A stretch of DNA of 64,000 bases from Selaginella moellendorffii (GCF_000143415.4 NW_003314261.1:2952366-3016365); one strand, 5' to 3'; positions 45,625 through 57,209 are shown, counted from the stretch's first letter. Notes: generated from the letters alone by a model not told the origin. Numbers and translations: made by a program.

Positions 45625-46563
45625 ATGTGGAGCAGTCCGAGCACAGTGTGATCCTGGGGACAGGCCAAGACCAGAGGATCTGGCGTAGCCAGACCCTGGT
45701 CATTGCCCAACAAGCTCCAGCAGCTGACAACGAGAACATGGATGCTGGCGCTCCTCTTGCTGCTCACGGTGGCGCTCCTCCTGTTGCTAACGGTGGCGCT
45801 CCTCCTGCTGCTCAAGGAGGCGCTCCTCTTGCTGCTAACGGTGGCGCTTCTCCTGCTGCTCACGGTCCTGCTGCTGACGGTGGCGCTCCTCCTGCTGCTC
45901 ACGGTCCTGCTGCTGACGGTGGCGCACCTCCTGCTGCTCGGGACATGCCCTCGCCGTCGTCGGCCACCGCCGAACAAGCTGGATCCCCGATGTCTACGTG
46001 GGACTGGGACGCGTCTTCATCGTCGTCGGCCACCTCCGGGCAAGGTGGATCCCCAATGTCGTCGTGGGACTGGGACATTTCTTCGTCGTCGTCCTCGGCC
46101 ACCTCCGAGCAAGCTGGGCAAGCTGCTGGGTCACCAATGTCGTCCTGGGACACGCCCTCGCCATCGTCGGCCTCATCCGGGCAAGATTCACAGATGTCTT
46201 TGAGGGACGCGCCTCCGCCGTCGTGGGGATCTCCTGTGTCGGTTAGTTGTTCTTTCTCTGTAATGTCACTGGAAATTCTTGTTTTCTTATTAGGAAACCG
46301 ATTCTTGGTCACCTGGCGTGGGCAACGGCGAACCGGGCGGTGGGAACGGACCCAACAATCGCGGACCCGACGGTGTGGACGGACCCGACGGTGCTGGCGG
46401 GGCGGAGGGACCGAACAACGGCGCGGGCGGCGGAAATAGTAGCAACGGTGCGCGCAATGGCAACGGTGGTGGCGGCAATGGTGGGAATGGTGGTGGCGGC
46501 GGACTCGGCGGGGGTGGTGGCGACAGCGAGACTTACGTGGACCCGGAATGGCTCAACTACTGA
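45625..46563 (+). CDS. Ala/Ser/Gly-rich low-complexity protein, 5' end uncertain
   Basis: Two exons are supported by composition and splice sites: one from an acceptor (ttgcatttcag) to about 46239, and one from about 46294 to TGA at 46561-46563, ending DPEWLNY. The first holds about ten Gly-Gly-Ala-Pro-Pro-Ala-type repeats (GGAPPAAHGPAAD), then SPMSSWDWD-type repeats separated by Ser runs. The second is Gly/Asn-rich. There is no ATG in the exon, so an upstream exon is needed. A candidate at 45471-45537 (MAFARLFRPF) splices in phase with gtcgtg as donor and resembles an organelle presequence; this is tentative. I do not recognise the protein. It could also be a non-functional expansion of simple repeats. 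Confidence 0.5.
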
Positions 46564-46791
46564 TAATTCGTGTTTTGTAAACTTTTTTGCTCGAAATGAG
46601 AATCGACGTCGTTCCAGCCATGGTAGCCGGGCATAGACGGTTTTGCTGGGCTGGGCCGAGGTGCGTATCATCAGGCACTGGGCTCCAGCCGGCACGATAT
46701 ATCCGCTGGTGTCGTGTTCAAGTACTCTCCTCTCCACGGTTTCTACGCCATGCAAACATCGAAAAGTTCGGTCTAGCTTTTTGGAGTTACG

Positions 46792-48290
46792 ATGCGGAGG
46801 CAGTGCCTTGACGATCTTCCAGACGAGGTGCTCATTCGGATCATGTCTCTCCTCGCCTGGTCGCGCGACTTGAATCCCTCGTCTCTGGTAAGCAAGAGGT
46901 GGGCGCAGCTGGCAAGGCTCGTCACGCACTACTCCTTGGAGTCGAGCAGTCGTGATGTGGAGCAGGGGCTCATCCGCTGGTTTGGCCACAACGATCTTCG
47001 CCAGTTATCCATTCGGTTCCAGCAAAGTTGCACTCGCTGGCTGCACCAGATCGGGAAAGGGCTCCACTCAGTCACCATCTACGGAGGTCCGCAGCACAAG
47101 TTCGAGGACTTCTGGTCCAATATCTCGGCGTGTCAGGAGCTCCGCTGTCTCCACGTCCACGTCACACAACTCGGCTCCACGCTCGGCAATGCAACCTTGC
47201 CTTCACCGCTGCTGCCCAATCTCCTCTTCCTCAGTTTTCACAGACCGATCAACGTGACTGTGCTGCAGCAGCTGCTCGAGATCTGCCCCTCCCTTCTTGT
47301 AGTGCGGATGAATACGATAGTGGTGAGCTCGCCCGGTATGTAAAGCTAACCCGATTTCCCCAGTTTGGGCATTTTTTGCTGTCAGCTTGCATTTCTCAAG
47401 TATGTGACTTTATAGGTACCTACGTGCTCAAGAGCCGCAGCCTTGACAGCTGCCAGTCGGAATTCTGCGAGGGTGATGGACGCGACAACTTTACGCTTGC
47501 ACTTGACACACCAAAGCTCCGGTGGATGTTCTTTGTCGTTCCGCGCATCCAACTGCAGCCCACTACATGCAACGTAGAGTGGATCCGGGTGAGAGAGAGC
47601 ATGCGGCATATCCAGGGGCTGCGCTACTCCAGGCTCAAAAAGATCATCTTCCTCAACCCGTTTAGCAGCCCTGCCCAAGTAATGGACAAGGTAGCTTTGT
47701 GTAGAACGTTGAGCCTGAAGAAGTTCTATTTCTGCATCTTTGACGATGGCATTCCACCCTGCTCTATTGATCTTGTGGCCCTGCTGGAGCCGTTCCAGGG
47801 CCTTGAGGAGTTCATTGTCTCTTTTATAAGTATCAAGGTGAAGCTTTTGCTTTTTGTTCCAATGCCTCACGGTGTGTGTGACTAAATGCAGCAACTATAC
47901 GTTGCAAACTGGAGCAGCATGGAGAAACCCTTGACAGTTAGAGTCGAGTTCGTCCACACCAAGCACATCTGGGAAAGAAACGGTCTGGAACTGGAGTTCG
48001 TCCGTGGGCTGGTGGAGAGAAGCAGCGGCACAAAGGTCGAGCTAAAGTGTGTCTACTGGACTAACAAAGATGCTAGTCCACAGATTCCTGCGCTGCTCGA
48101 GGAGTTTGCGAGAGAGCACCCAGGACGTGTCAAGCTGCAGCCCCTGCAGTGGGTGCCCCGGAGCGACTGCGGCATGCTGTGGCGATCTTGGCAAGAAAGT
48201 GTTGAGTCGGAAGCTCCCTACGCTGCAATCGATCACTGGTGCAGAGGGATGCACGAGTCGCATTCGCACATACCATGCGGCTGGCAGTAG
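46792..48290 (+). CDS. F-box protein with leucine-rich C-terminal region
   Basis: Three exons (46792 to about 47335, about 47416-47838, and about 47891-48290) join in phase. The F-box is at the N-terminus (LDDLPDEVLIRIMSLLAW ... LVSKRWAQL). The remainder, about 410 residues, is Leu-rich with irregular LRR-like strands (LHSVTIYG, LRCLHVHV, LKKIIFLN, LKKFYFC, LEEFIVSF). F-box proteins recruit targets to SCF ubiquitin ligases through Skp1; the target is unknown. A relic of the second intron/third exon region lies just downstream at 48745-48830. Confidence 0.85.
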
Positions 48291-48479
48291 CTATCATGAG
48301 CATCTATCAATCAACATGAATCACTGAGCAGCAGAACGAAGTAGAAGACAACACCAGCCCAGTGTAGTCTTGGTGTTAACTAACACCAGACTATACATGA
48401 TATTACAAAGCCATTTAGATTTAAAAATCAACGAGAAGCATTATTCATAGACGAAGTCACAAACATCTGGAATGGATGT

Positions 48480-48652
48480 TACACAATGTTAGTAGAGGCT
48501 TTTCAATTCAACCAATCCTCCGTGGTATACATGGGACCTTCAGGCTAAATCGCAGGAAGTGAGAAGAACGAAACTTGAATAGATAAACATCAATCTGCTG
48601 GTCGAAGCCAACCAGCTTAGCCAAATCCTCAGCAGTCAATTGTGTCTCGGAG
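48480..48652 (-). pseudogene. Inverted fragment of the KDM2/7-type JmjC gene
   Basis: Read on the minus strand, this matches exon 2 of the gene at 39835-42418 (acacaattgactg(t/c)(c/t)gagg, then ttggctaagctggttggctt), part of the following intron (gttcttctcacttc) and the start of exon 3 (ctgaaggtccc(g/a)tgtat). Intron sequence is retained, so it came from DNA-level duplication. It has a deletion and cannot code. Confidence 0.85.
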
Positions 48653-48744
48653 CAAGTTACAGCTTGGATACGAAGCGATCCAGGTGCTTCTCATAAAACT
48701 CCTCAAGACCAACAGGGCTGCAGGATCAATGAAGGTGGAATGTC

Positions 48745-48830
48745 CTTGGTGAAGCTTTCTTATTTGTTCCATTGGAGCACCCCTTGGCAGCTTTCTCACC
48801 CAGCACATCTGGGAAAGAACAAGTCTGGAC
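48745..48830 (+). pseudogene. Fragment of the neighbouring F-box gene
   Basis: Matches the F-box gene around 47838-47990, including intron sequence (ggtgaagctt...ttgttccaatg) and the exon piece agcacatctgggaaagaa. The part between is deleted. It lies directly beside the inverted JmjC fragment. Confidence 0.7.
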
Positions 48831-50348
48831 AGGCTGATAAGACTGCTTCCCGATGTCAGGACCAGTGGAAAATTGTTGTTAATAATGTGGACATCATCTT
48901 TGATTCAAAGTGGTAAATTTTAAACTAAACATGGAAAGTATTGTTGTTTTTATGTTATTTTAATTGTGCTGATTTGATCATTAATTTGATTAGTAAACAA
49001 TATTACCATGGTGATTCGATTTGAAATTGAAAATACCACTAAATCTAGATTTCTCTAAGTTTATTCTTCCACAACATTATAAAATTTTATTCAGGTTCAA
49101 AAGCAAAATCAATGCCCCTCTCCATTGCATTTAGTTGCTCCTCTTGAGAATCCTCTCACATTCTGGAGGATTTACTTCATTTCCTTGTTATTAATTTGAA
49201 TTTCCACCAAGGCCTCCTTGTGTTCTTGACACTCTGAAACCTCCTCAAATGCAAGATCTAACATCTCCTCATCATCCACATCCTTGAGATTTGATGATAG
49301 AATTTCAACATCTCCTAGTCACTCATTGGAATTTCTGCCACCTCAGGAACACAATAACAGTGTGTTCTTCTCTGTTTGCAACTTCATTTTCCTCAAGTAA
49401 TGTTATCATTCTAGCCATCTTCATGTTATCAATGTCAAAATCTTCCATATCCTCAACCTGGATCACTGCCCCAACTTTATTGATCTATTGACCACTCTGT
49501 TTCACTTTGACTGTTGTTGACTGGCAAACCTTTGCTTTCTAATGTGTTGTTAACTTCTTAAGTGCTGCTAAATCTTGGCCATGAGGAGAAAGCAATAATG
49601 AGCTAGTACTACAACAATATTGACTTTTTGAATTGCCTAATTGATATTCCAAATTGGAGGCCACTCTACAGTGAGGATGAAGACCCAAACAATGAATAGT
49701 TTTGGAGAAGATAGAGCCCCTTGTACACCTTGGTACTCTTCTTTAGCATCACAAATGAAAATCTAAAATATTTCCTTTTTTACAAGCTTAAGGGTTGAGA
49801 GTGTTTAAAGTTTTTGGTAAAGGGAGTTTTATTAGATATCTTTTAATTTCCACCTTTATATAATGGAATAAGAAGAAGACTCTTTGAAATTGCCATGGAA
49901 AAGTTACCTTGCTGCTCTTGTTTGTTCAAAAAGATTAATGCTTTCAGTGAAAACCTAGTTATAAGCTTAAAGGCCCACTAGTGTTCTTAGAGTAAAAAAC
50001 GTTTCATCCAAATAATTTTAAAGAAAGCTTTGAATTTGTTTATATTAACCACTTCATAATCTATTCTGTGTATTTTATATGAGGTGAGCTAACCGAGATT
50101 ACAGTCTGCTGGAGGAACTTGCTGGGTGTGGAAAAAAACGATCTCGTCCTCATCTTCATCCTGCTCGGCTCCAAATTCTCCAAGACCTAGTGAAGCCGTT
50201 GTGGGCATGATGTGGAGTATGTGTTGACTCGGAAGCAGAGAGTTGTGGCTATGCAAGCAAGTATGAGTATCTTTGAATCCTCGTGAATCACTGGGAGATC
50301 GGGAAGGAAGCTCTTGTATCACACAACGTATATGTCTCATTGTCTTCC
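48831..50348. other. AT-rich intergenic region
   Basis: No intact gene. Minus-strand translation of about 49060-49560 shows short acidic pieces (for example VEDMEDFDIDN, MARMITLLEENE) separated by stops, so a decayed gene or transposase is possible. The last 260 bp before 50349 are the 3' UTR side of the NFD4-like gene. Confidence 0.45.
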
Positions 50349-52539
50349 TCAATGCAAGTTCCTGACTGCGCGGCCAGACTTGTACAAAGATTGATACACG
50401 GGCTTGATCCTGACGCTCACGTAGACGCTGGCGGCAGACCCGACGAGGCACACTCCAGCCATGATCAAGAACGTGAGCCGGAAGCAGTGAGCTCCAATGC
50501 ACTGGTCGGCCTGCGGCCCGTCTCGCGCCTCCATGTCGTAGAGGTAGCCGGCGATGACCCCCGAGAAGAGCAGCGATCCCACCGGGTCCCCCATGGTGAG
50601 GAAGTTGTAGATCTTGCCAAAGTGCTTGAGGCCGAATAGCTCCGACGCGGTGGGAACCATGACCGAGAAGTGGACGCCGTAGCAAAAGCCCAGCAAGATG
50701 GAGCCGACGTGAAGCGAGCTCGTGCCGGCCCATGCAAACAAGAGATGCGCGACTACCATCAGGCACTGGGCTCCGGCCAGCCAGAGAGTCCGAGGAACAG
50801 CCTTCCTGCAAAGAATGCTGGTCAGTGATCCATTGGCGCTATAGAACTTCTACGAGCTGAGATCTTACCGGACGTATTTCTCCGAGATTGCTCCGCCTCC
50901 AAGCCGGCCCAGGAAGTTCCATATCCCCAGGAGTGTGACGAAGATCGTCACGTCGGTGAATCCCTGCGCCTGGCCGATCTGTCCCAGATTGTTGATGGCC
51001 GTCACACCCGACCCCACTCCACAGAAGAACGTGAAAAAGAGCAGCCAGAAGTCCGCCTTGAGCAGCGACTGCCTCAAGTTGAAGTCCTCTCCACGCCTCG
51101 GCTTTCTCTTCCTCGACACAGCGCCTTCTCCCACGGCCATCAGCACGTCCGTATCGTTTTCTATGTCGGCTTCACTCAGACTCGTCGCGCTGTCGCTGGT
51201 GCTCATCCCCGGCGGGAATTTCTTTCGATCGTCCCAGGAGAGCTCCTCCTCGGTCCGCTCGATGTAGCTATCGTCGTGCCGGAAAGTTGGCAGAGTTCTC
51301 GCGTCCTCCTCGTCAGATTGCCCGAGTTCTTCTTCGGTGGATCCTATTTGGAACTGGACGGTTTCCTCGCGCACGAGGGGCTCGCCCACGCCGCCGTCTT
51401 CTTGTTCCAAGTTACGTCTCGATGGTGGTTCCTCAGTTCTCTTAAACAACCCGAGGATAAAGAACTTGAGAGCGACGAAAACCGGAGCAAAGAGGAACAA
51501 GAGCATGACAGTGGCTATAACTCCGGAGACGATTGGATTACTCGGGAGAAAGTCCTGGACAAAAGTGGCGACGAGAAGGTAGAGCGCGAGGGACACGCAA
51601 ATAACATGAACGAGAAAAAAGTTTCGTTTCTCTTCGGGTTCACGGGTGGCGTCGGGAACTGGACGAACGAAACCCATGCAAGCCACGGACACAGCGAAAG
51701 GACTGGTGGAAAGAAGCAGCAACAACGAGACCGGGTTCTTAAAGAGGAAGGACGTGTAGAGCTGGGTGAAGATGGCACCACTGAGACCAACGAAGCCTTT
51801 GAGGATTCCCACAACAGTACCTCGGCTCTGGGGGAAGTTCCGCATGGTTGTGACGAGAACCGCGGTGTTGAAGAATGTGGCACTGTTGGCACCGATGCAA
51901 ATAGCTAGACACATCTGCAAAAATAAGTATATGAATACTAGAAGGAAAGAAAAAGGAAGGACTTTCAAGCTCAGAAAACGACCCAAAATAGTTTGCAAGC
52001 TTTTCCACTCTTTCAGCTCTTTTGTCCACTCTTTCGGTGACTAACTCTATAAGCGAAACGCAAAATCTAGAAAATGAAACCAGCACTTGACCAAAAAAAT
52101 TGTTTTTTTTACCTCGTGCTTTGCCAGGAAATGAGAAAGAAATCCGAGAATGAAAGAGAACTTGCAACGCAAAACTTATCTCTAGAGCTCAGGAAAAACT
52201 TACTTGCCAGTATGGAAGTGGAGCGATCCTTTCACTGACGACGAGCCAAAGAACGCCATATCCGAGGAACGCCTCCAGCCCCCCAATGAAGAGGATGAGC
52301 CATGCAGGGAGCTTGTTGGAGAGATAGCCAGTGATGAGCCCCACATTCTCGCCGATGTCCTTGGCCACGCCCAGATTGTTGAGCTCAATCTGCGAGTAGT
52401 GGAGCACCGCCTTGAGCCGCGGCGAGAAATGCGAGAAGGTGTAGGCGTTGCCGGCAAATGCCTGGATCCAAATCGACGCCGCCAGGCCCAGCCATTTGAT
52501 CGTCAGCTGCGACGAGGGCCCGGAAGAGATCGACGCCAT
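50349..52539 (-). CDS. NFD4-like / nodulin-like major-facilitator carrier, 3 exons
   Basis: Exon 1 runs from ATG 52539 (MASISSG) to about 52204, exon 2 from about 51914 to 50869, and exon 3 from about 50805 to the stop at 50349. The product is about 600 residues. An N-terminal nodulin-like half (IKWLGLAASIWIQAFAGNAYTFSHFSPRLK, ELNNLGVAKDIGENVGLITGYL) is followed by a long acidic cytosolic loop and an MFS half (FWLLFFTFFCGVGSGVTAINNLGQI, GSILLGFCYGVHFSVMVPTASELFG). This layout is the plant family of NUCLEAR FUSION DEFECTIVE 4. Substrates are poorly known. In-frame GTG codons upstream of 52539 are not needed. Confidence 0.88.
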
Positions 52540-52824
52540 TCTTGTTGCTCGCTTCTCCGCCGATCGACCAGTAGCATCTGGCAGGGGGATTTCAAGGACA
52601 CCCACCTGGATGGCACTGGTGGGCGACTCGCGATGATTAGTCTGACACCAAACGAGAATGGAATAGAGGAAAACCCTGCCGCTGTTTGCGGCTCATGTCG
52701 TGCGGTCCGATATCCTGGCAGCACACGTGTCCACCTCCCATCAGCCCTAAAACAGAGTTGCCCATAAACCCTAAACCTTAAACAGAACATAAACAGAACT
52801 AAAAGATTTAGAGGCAATGGTCGC
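52540..52824. promoter_or_regulatory. Divergent promoter between the NFD4-like and PPR genes
   Basis: Only 285 bp separate the two divergent start codons, so the genes share regulatory DNA. AAACCCTAAACC at 52766-52777 is a plant telo-box, common in promoters of PPR and other organelle or translation genes. Confidence 0.6.
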
Positions 52825-52828
52825 ATGA
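52817..52828 (+). other. Minimal upstream ORF overlapping the PPR start codon
   Basis: ATG GTC GCA TGA: its stop codon overlaps the main ATG (52825) as ATGA. Such overlap can couple termination to reinitiation; whether it lies in the mRNA depends on the unknown transcription start. Confidence 0.45.
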
Positions 52829-54855
52829 ATCCCAGCAGCATTGTGGCTGTGCTGCCTCCACTGCGAGCCCTTCCTGATGATGGATCGGACTACTTTGCAG
52901 CGCTTCTCCGATCAAGCGGCGACTTTCGGGAGGCATCGGGCATCCGGGCCCGGATCTTGGAAAGCGAGCATCGTCAGAATCTCTACCTTGCCAATCTCAC
53001 GATCCAAGTCTATGGAAAGTTTGGCAGGATTGACGAGGCACGCGCGGTCTTTGATGCCATCAACCGCCCAAACGTTTTCTCGTGGACTATCCTCCTCACG
53101 GCATATGCCCAAAGAGGGCATCTGGACGATGCCAAACGGGTTTTTGACAAGATGCCCGAGCGCAACCACGTCGCGTGGAATGGGCTCCTCGCGGCATATT
53201 CCCAGCACGGTCGAATCCAAGAAGCAGAGAATCTTTTCCAAAAGATACCCGAGTGGAACCTTGTTACATGGAACGCGATGATAACAGGATATGCCCAGAA
53301 CGGGCATCTGGAAAAAGCCCAGGAGATATTCCAAAGCATGCCGGAGAGAGACGTAGTTTCCTGGACTGCGATCATCACCGTTTATTCCGACAAAGGCCAA
53401 GTTCTCTCAGCGAAAAAACTCTTCGATTCCATGCCTGGCAGGAACATCGCTTCCTGGAATGCGATGATCCAAGTCTACTCCCGCAGCGGGAACCTCCAAG
53501 AGGCCAACCAGCTCTTCCACCGAATGCCCGAGCGCGACTTCGTCTCGTGGATCAACATCATCACCGCCAACGTTCACTGCGGGAGCATCGAACAGGCAAA
53601 GTCAGTCTTTGACGAGATTCCCGAACAAGAAACTCAATCCTGGAATGCGATGCTTACCGGTTACGCCCAGCACGGGAACTTGGAGGCCGCCAAGAGCATC
53701 TTCGACAGCATGAAGCACCGGAACATCGTTTCCTGGAACTCCATGATCCAAGTCCACGTCCAAAAGGCCAACTTAGCCGAGGCAAAGCAGCTCTTTGACA
53801 GGATGCCCGAGCGAAACCTCCCGTCCTGGACTGCTCTGATCACTGCCTACGCGCAGGAAGCCGACGTGAGGTCGGCCAAGCAGGTCTTCGACAGCATGCC
53901 CGAGCTCGACGTAGTCGCGTGGTCGACGATGATAACTTGCTGCGCACAAGCCCGCCATCTTCGCGATGCCAAAGAAACCTTCGACACTATGCCGGAGAGG
54001 AACCTGGTTGCCTGGACCAACATGATAACTGCGTACGCTCAGTCTGGAAAACTGGACGAGGCCCGAGAGATGTTTGAAAGAATGCCGGTACGTGATGGAG
54101 TAGCCTGGAACACCATGATCTCTGCTTATGCCAACCACGGTTATCCGGACGAGGCCAAGGTCCTGTTTGATGGAATGCCGCAGCCCGACATGGTGTCCTG
54201 GAACGTGATAATGGAGTCTTATGCCCAGAACAACCAGCTCCTCGAAGCAAGGACCACCTTTGAGAAGATGCCCGAGCGGGATATAGTTGCCTGGACTGTG
54301 CTTGTGGCCGCGTACGCCCAAGCAGGACATCTGATCAAAGCCAGGAAGATCTTCGACTGCCTCCCGAAACAAAACGTTGTGTCCTGGACAGCCATGATAG
54401 CTGCTTATGCCCATTCTGGCCATGGTAAGCTTGCCGTCGAGCTCTTCCAACTGATGGATCTCGACGGACTCAGCCCCGATGAGATCACGGTCACGGGTCT
54501 TTTGAGTGCCTGTAGTCACGGTGGCCTCTTCAAGGAAAGCTTGCAGTACTTCGGCTTCATGAACCAGGACTACGGATTAAATCCGTCTGCCGAGCACTAC
54601 TGCTGCATGATCAACGTTCTCGGCCGTGCTGGGCAGCTGAAGCATGCGCAGGAGCTACTCCAAGGGATGCCATACCTTCCCGATGGCACAACTTTGGGAG
54701 CCTTGCTGGGAGTGTGGTCAGCTTACGGTGGTGCGTCTGCCGGATCAAATATAGCCGAGCGCGTCGTTGAGCTGGACCCTGAGAACTCGGCACCATATAT
54801 CTCTCTGGCTAACATCTTCGCAGCTGAAAGTCGTCGTCGAAGAGCCTCGACTTAA
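52825..54855 (+). CDS. PPR protein built mainly of 31-residue S-type repeats
   Basis: An intronless 676-residue protein. From about residue 50 to 535 it is a long tract of roughly fifteen near-regular 31-residue repeats of the form NVVSWTAMIAAYAQ.GHL.EAK.LFD.MPER, i.e. SS-type PPR, without the usual alternating P and L motifs. It ends with L2/S2-like motifs (LDGLSPDEITVTGLLSACSHGG, HYCCMINVLGRAGQL), E1, and the beginning of E2 (APYISLANIFAAES), then stops. No DYW domain follows. The protein should bind organellar RNA; lack of a deaminase domain means catalysis would come from a partner. The C-terminus may be truncated by mutation. Confidence 0.9.
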   Translation: MNPSSIVAVLPPLRALPDDGSDYFAALLRSSGDFREASGIRARILESEHRQNLYLANLTIQVYGKFGRIDEARAVFDAINRPNVFSWTILLTAYAQRGHLDDAKRVFDKMPERNHVAWNGLLAAYSQHGRIQEAENLFQKIPEWNLVTWNAMITGYAQNGHLEKAQEIFQSMPERDVVSWTAIITVYSDKGQVLSAKKLFDSMPGRNIASWNAMIQVYSRSGNLQEANQLFHRMPERDFVSWINIITANVHCGSIEQAKSVFDEIPEQETQSWNAMLTGYAQHGNLEAAKSIFDSMKHRNIVSWNSMIQVHVQKANLAEAKQLFDRMPERNLPSWTALITAYAQEADVRSAKQVFDSMPELDVVAWSTMITCCAQARHLRDAKETFDTMPERNLVAWTNMITAYAQSGKLDEAREMFERMPVRDGVAWNTMISAYANHGYPDEAKVLFDGMPQPDMVSWNVIMESYAQNNQLLEARTTFEKMPERDIVAWTVLVAAYAQAGHLIKARKIFDCLPKQNVVSWTAMIAAYAHSGHGKLAVELFQLMDLDGLSPDEITVTGLLSACSHGGLFKESLQYFGFMNQDYGLNPSAEHYCCMINVLGRAGQLKHAQELLQGMPYLPDGTTLGALLGVWSAYGGASAGSNIAERVVELDPENSAPYISLANIFAAESRRRRAST

Positions 54856-54925
54856 GCGGCATTATTTCCGGACTGTACAAAATGATCCCCGGTACTAACC
54901 AAAAGCCTTCGCTGTACACGCGTTC

Positions 54926-57076
54926 TCATAATTGTTTTTGCTGTCTTGTAAGTAGCCTTCTGCTGCTCGTTTTCTTTGACTGACAAATGCAGCCTGGATT
55001 CGGATTTGCGTAGAAGTTTTCTTCCCACTTCGGAGATTCACCGGATTCCCTGTACGATGGAGCACCTATTTTCTTGTGATGCACTCTTCTGATTTCTGCT
55101 GCGAAATTGTCCCACGAGAGATTTCCTGTTTCGTAATCATCCACGAGAGTTACTACACTTTGTCTGCAACAAAAACCAACTGTAAGATAATGCATTAGAG
55201 AACCAAACAACCAGGACGTACCGGTCCGGACTGATCGTTTTCCTGTGTCCCTCAAACCTCCTGTGCCCCTGAACAGCCTTGGCCATGTTTCCGTCGTATG
55301 TATAAACGAAGGTATCGCTCTCCAATGCCATGATATAGTCCAGGCCTGCGATTCTGTTTTGAAAGCCCTTGAACTCCGCCAACTCCTGCTCCGTTGCAAG
55401 AGTTGAATGGGTGTAAACGTTTGGATACACGCTTTGGAAAGCTTTCATACTGTTGTTTCCGAAACTTTCGCCTGCCGCAATGTAAATGTTGGTGGATGCC
55501 GGATATCCCAAGCCTTTCAGTAGAAGAGCAGCTTCGTGAGGTGTCAGAGGGCAACCTCCTTCCATCCGTTTTTCTTCCGCAGCAATCTCCTTTTCTTTCC
55601 AGTGCTTAGTGCTGTAACGCATATCACGTAACACGTTCGCTTCATCGGCTGTTAGCCCGTGCGAACAACCCGTGAATGCCAACATGTCCTTTTCGTATCT
55701 ACATTCAGGTGAAGCCTCAGAAACTGCAGTTGATAGGTAGGACATATCACATTTTACCTCAAGTGGAGAGCTATATACGGCCCTTTATCTCGCATCCGCT
55801 CAACAAGAACTTGTCCCAACCTTTGAATTGGCTTGGCGTACTTCAGAGCTCGATAATTTGCTCGGCAGCGAAGTTGTTGTACACTGTTAGGAATATCATT
55901 GTTCGCTAGACGTGAATCCGCATGGGTGAAGTAGACAACCTTGTGCTTCTTGAGCAAGGGAAGAATCTCCTCTTTGTAGTAAGATGCCTGGTAAATCGCA
56001 CGTCAATACTATCCAAACGAGACAGCGTAGCAAGCTATACCTTCGACCATGATACGGGAGCTTTCTTGACTGGCTCGGCGCTCTCCAAATGGGAAGGAAG
56101 AGCTTTCACAATTTGTACATCGTCTTTCAAGGTCTCTATGAAGTGATCGATGTCAAAAATGTCCGCGAATTCACTGCACTATGAAACTGGCATAAGCATT
56201 CAACTCCAGATTTAAAAGTACCTTGGATCCTCCCAGAAGGAGCTGTGATCAAGTGTAGGCATGACTAAAGTGGCATTCATGATCCTGGCTACAGCAACCA
56301 TGTCGCATATCTGAGAACGACATATGCGTATTATTCCAAAATGAATAGAAAAGAAACAGACAATCGCATACCCCGGTTCTCATCTGATTGAGGCCACCAT
56401 TCGCGTTTACCCGAAGATAACCATTTGTAGCTGCTCCAGCCTCTGCCAGAAAATTCTTAGCATTTCCACAAGAGTGAGAAAACTTACTTCGAGATTTCTT
56501 GGATCGTGCTATGCATTGCTCGTACTTTGAGGAGTCTGGATTCGCCCACAAGGAGTTGTAGAGCTGCCATTCATTCTCTCAGATGATCTAGCCTAATGCA
56601 TGAAAGAATTCACGTTACCTTCCTCTCGACATGAGACACTTTCGTGATTGTGCTTTCGATCATCGCTCGCTGGTAGGACTCGGCTGGCTGAAACAAAGAG
56701 AAGAAACAGTGTGATCCTCGTCCTTCAGTCTCGGAGCCCATACCTTCGTTAACAAGAGCTGATCGAAATCTCCCCCCAGCCACTCCACAGACAAAATCTT
56801 GGCTAGGGCAAGAACGATCAAGAGCAGGCCGATGAGTCCCAGCAAGGATTTCCTCCACGCTCTGGCGGCCGCGCAGCTGGAATCCTTGGCATCGCTCTGG
56901 AAAATGCTCGTGGCCAAAGCGTGGAAGGGATCAACCTGCATCCGCTTGGTGGAGATCGACCGCCGGTAGACGGGCGTCTTGCTCTCGCCGCTCAGCCTGG
57001 GGCTGAGAACGATCTCCGCAACATCCCGCGACATCATGCCGCCCGGGAGATGACCTCTGCTCCACTGCGGCGCCAT
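54926..57076 (-). CDS. O-fucosyltransferase-like (GT65/GT106) Golgi protein
   Basis: About ten exons. The N-terminus is cytosolic with a type II anchor at about residues 76-96 ([18 protein letters not shown]). Luminal motifs follow: [43 protein letters not shown], then [38 protein letters not shown], and [23 protein letters not shown] with [12 protein letters not shown]. These are the GDP-fucose O-fucosyltransferase-like motifs of plants, a group that includes RG-I rhamnosyltransferases and the MSR proteins. Donor and acceptor cannot be fixed here. The gene ends with a basic tail (stop at 54926) and lies tail-to-tail with the PPR gene. Confidence 0.87.
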
Positions 57077-57203
57077 GGATCGGCGATATTACGCCTCCGC
57101 TACCGACCGCCGCCGCGCCGAGTCGTCGTCAATGATCCCACGCGCAATGGGGACCAAGAAACTAAGAATCGATGATCGAGCAAGAAGGGAGAAGAAGAGA
57201 GCG

Positions 57204-57209
<6 letters not shown>

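Noticed and set aside
45899-46312. Acidic Asp/Glu-rich frame on the minus strand of the low-complexity gene
   Set aside because: It is the complement of the Ser/Pro/Ala repeats; repetitive DNA opens frames on both strands.
50089-50811. Minus-strand frame overlapping exon 3 of the NFD4-like gene
   Set aside because: It is out of frame with the membrane protein, whose own frame gives family-like helices and a natural stop at 50349.
52540-52605. Upstream extension of the NFD4-like protein
   Set aside because: It would begin with GTG; the ATG at 52539 is the first normal start and gives the family N-terminus.
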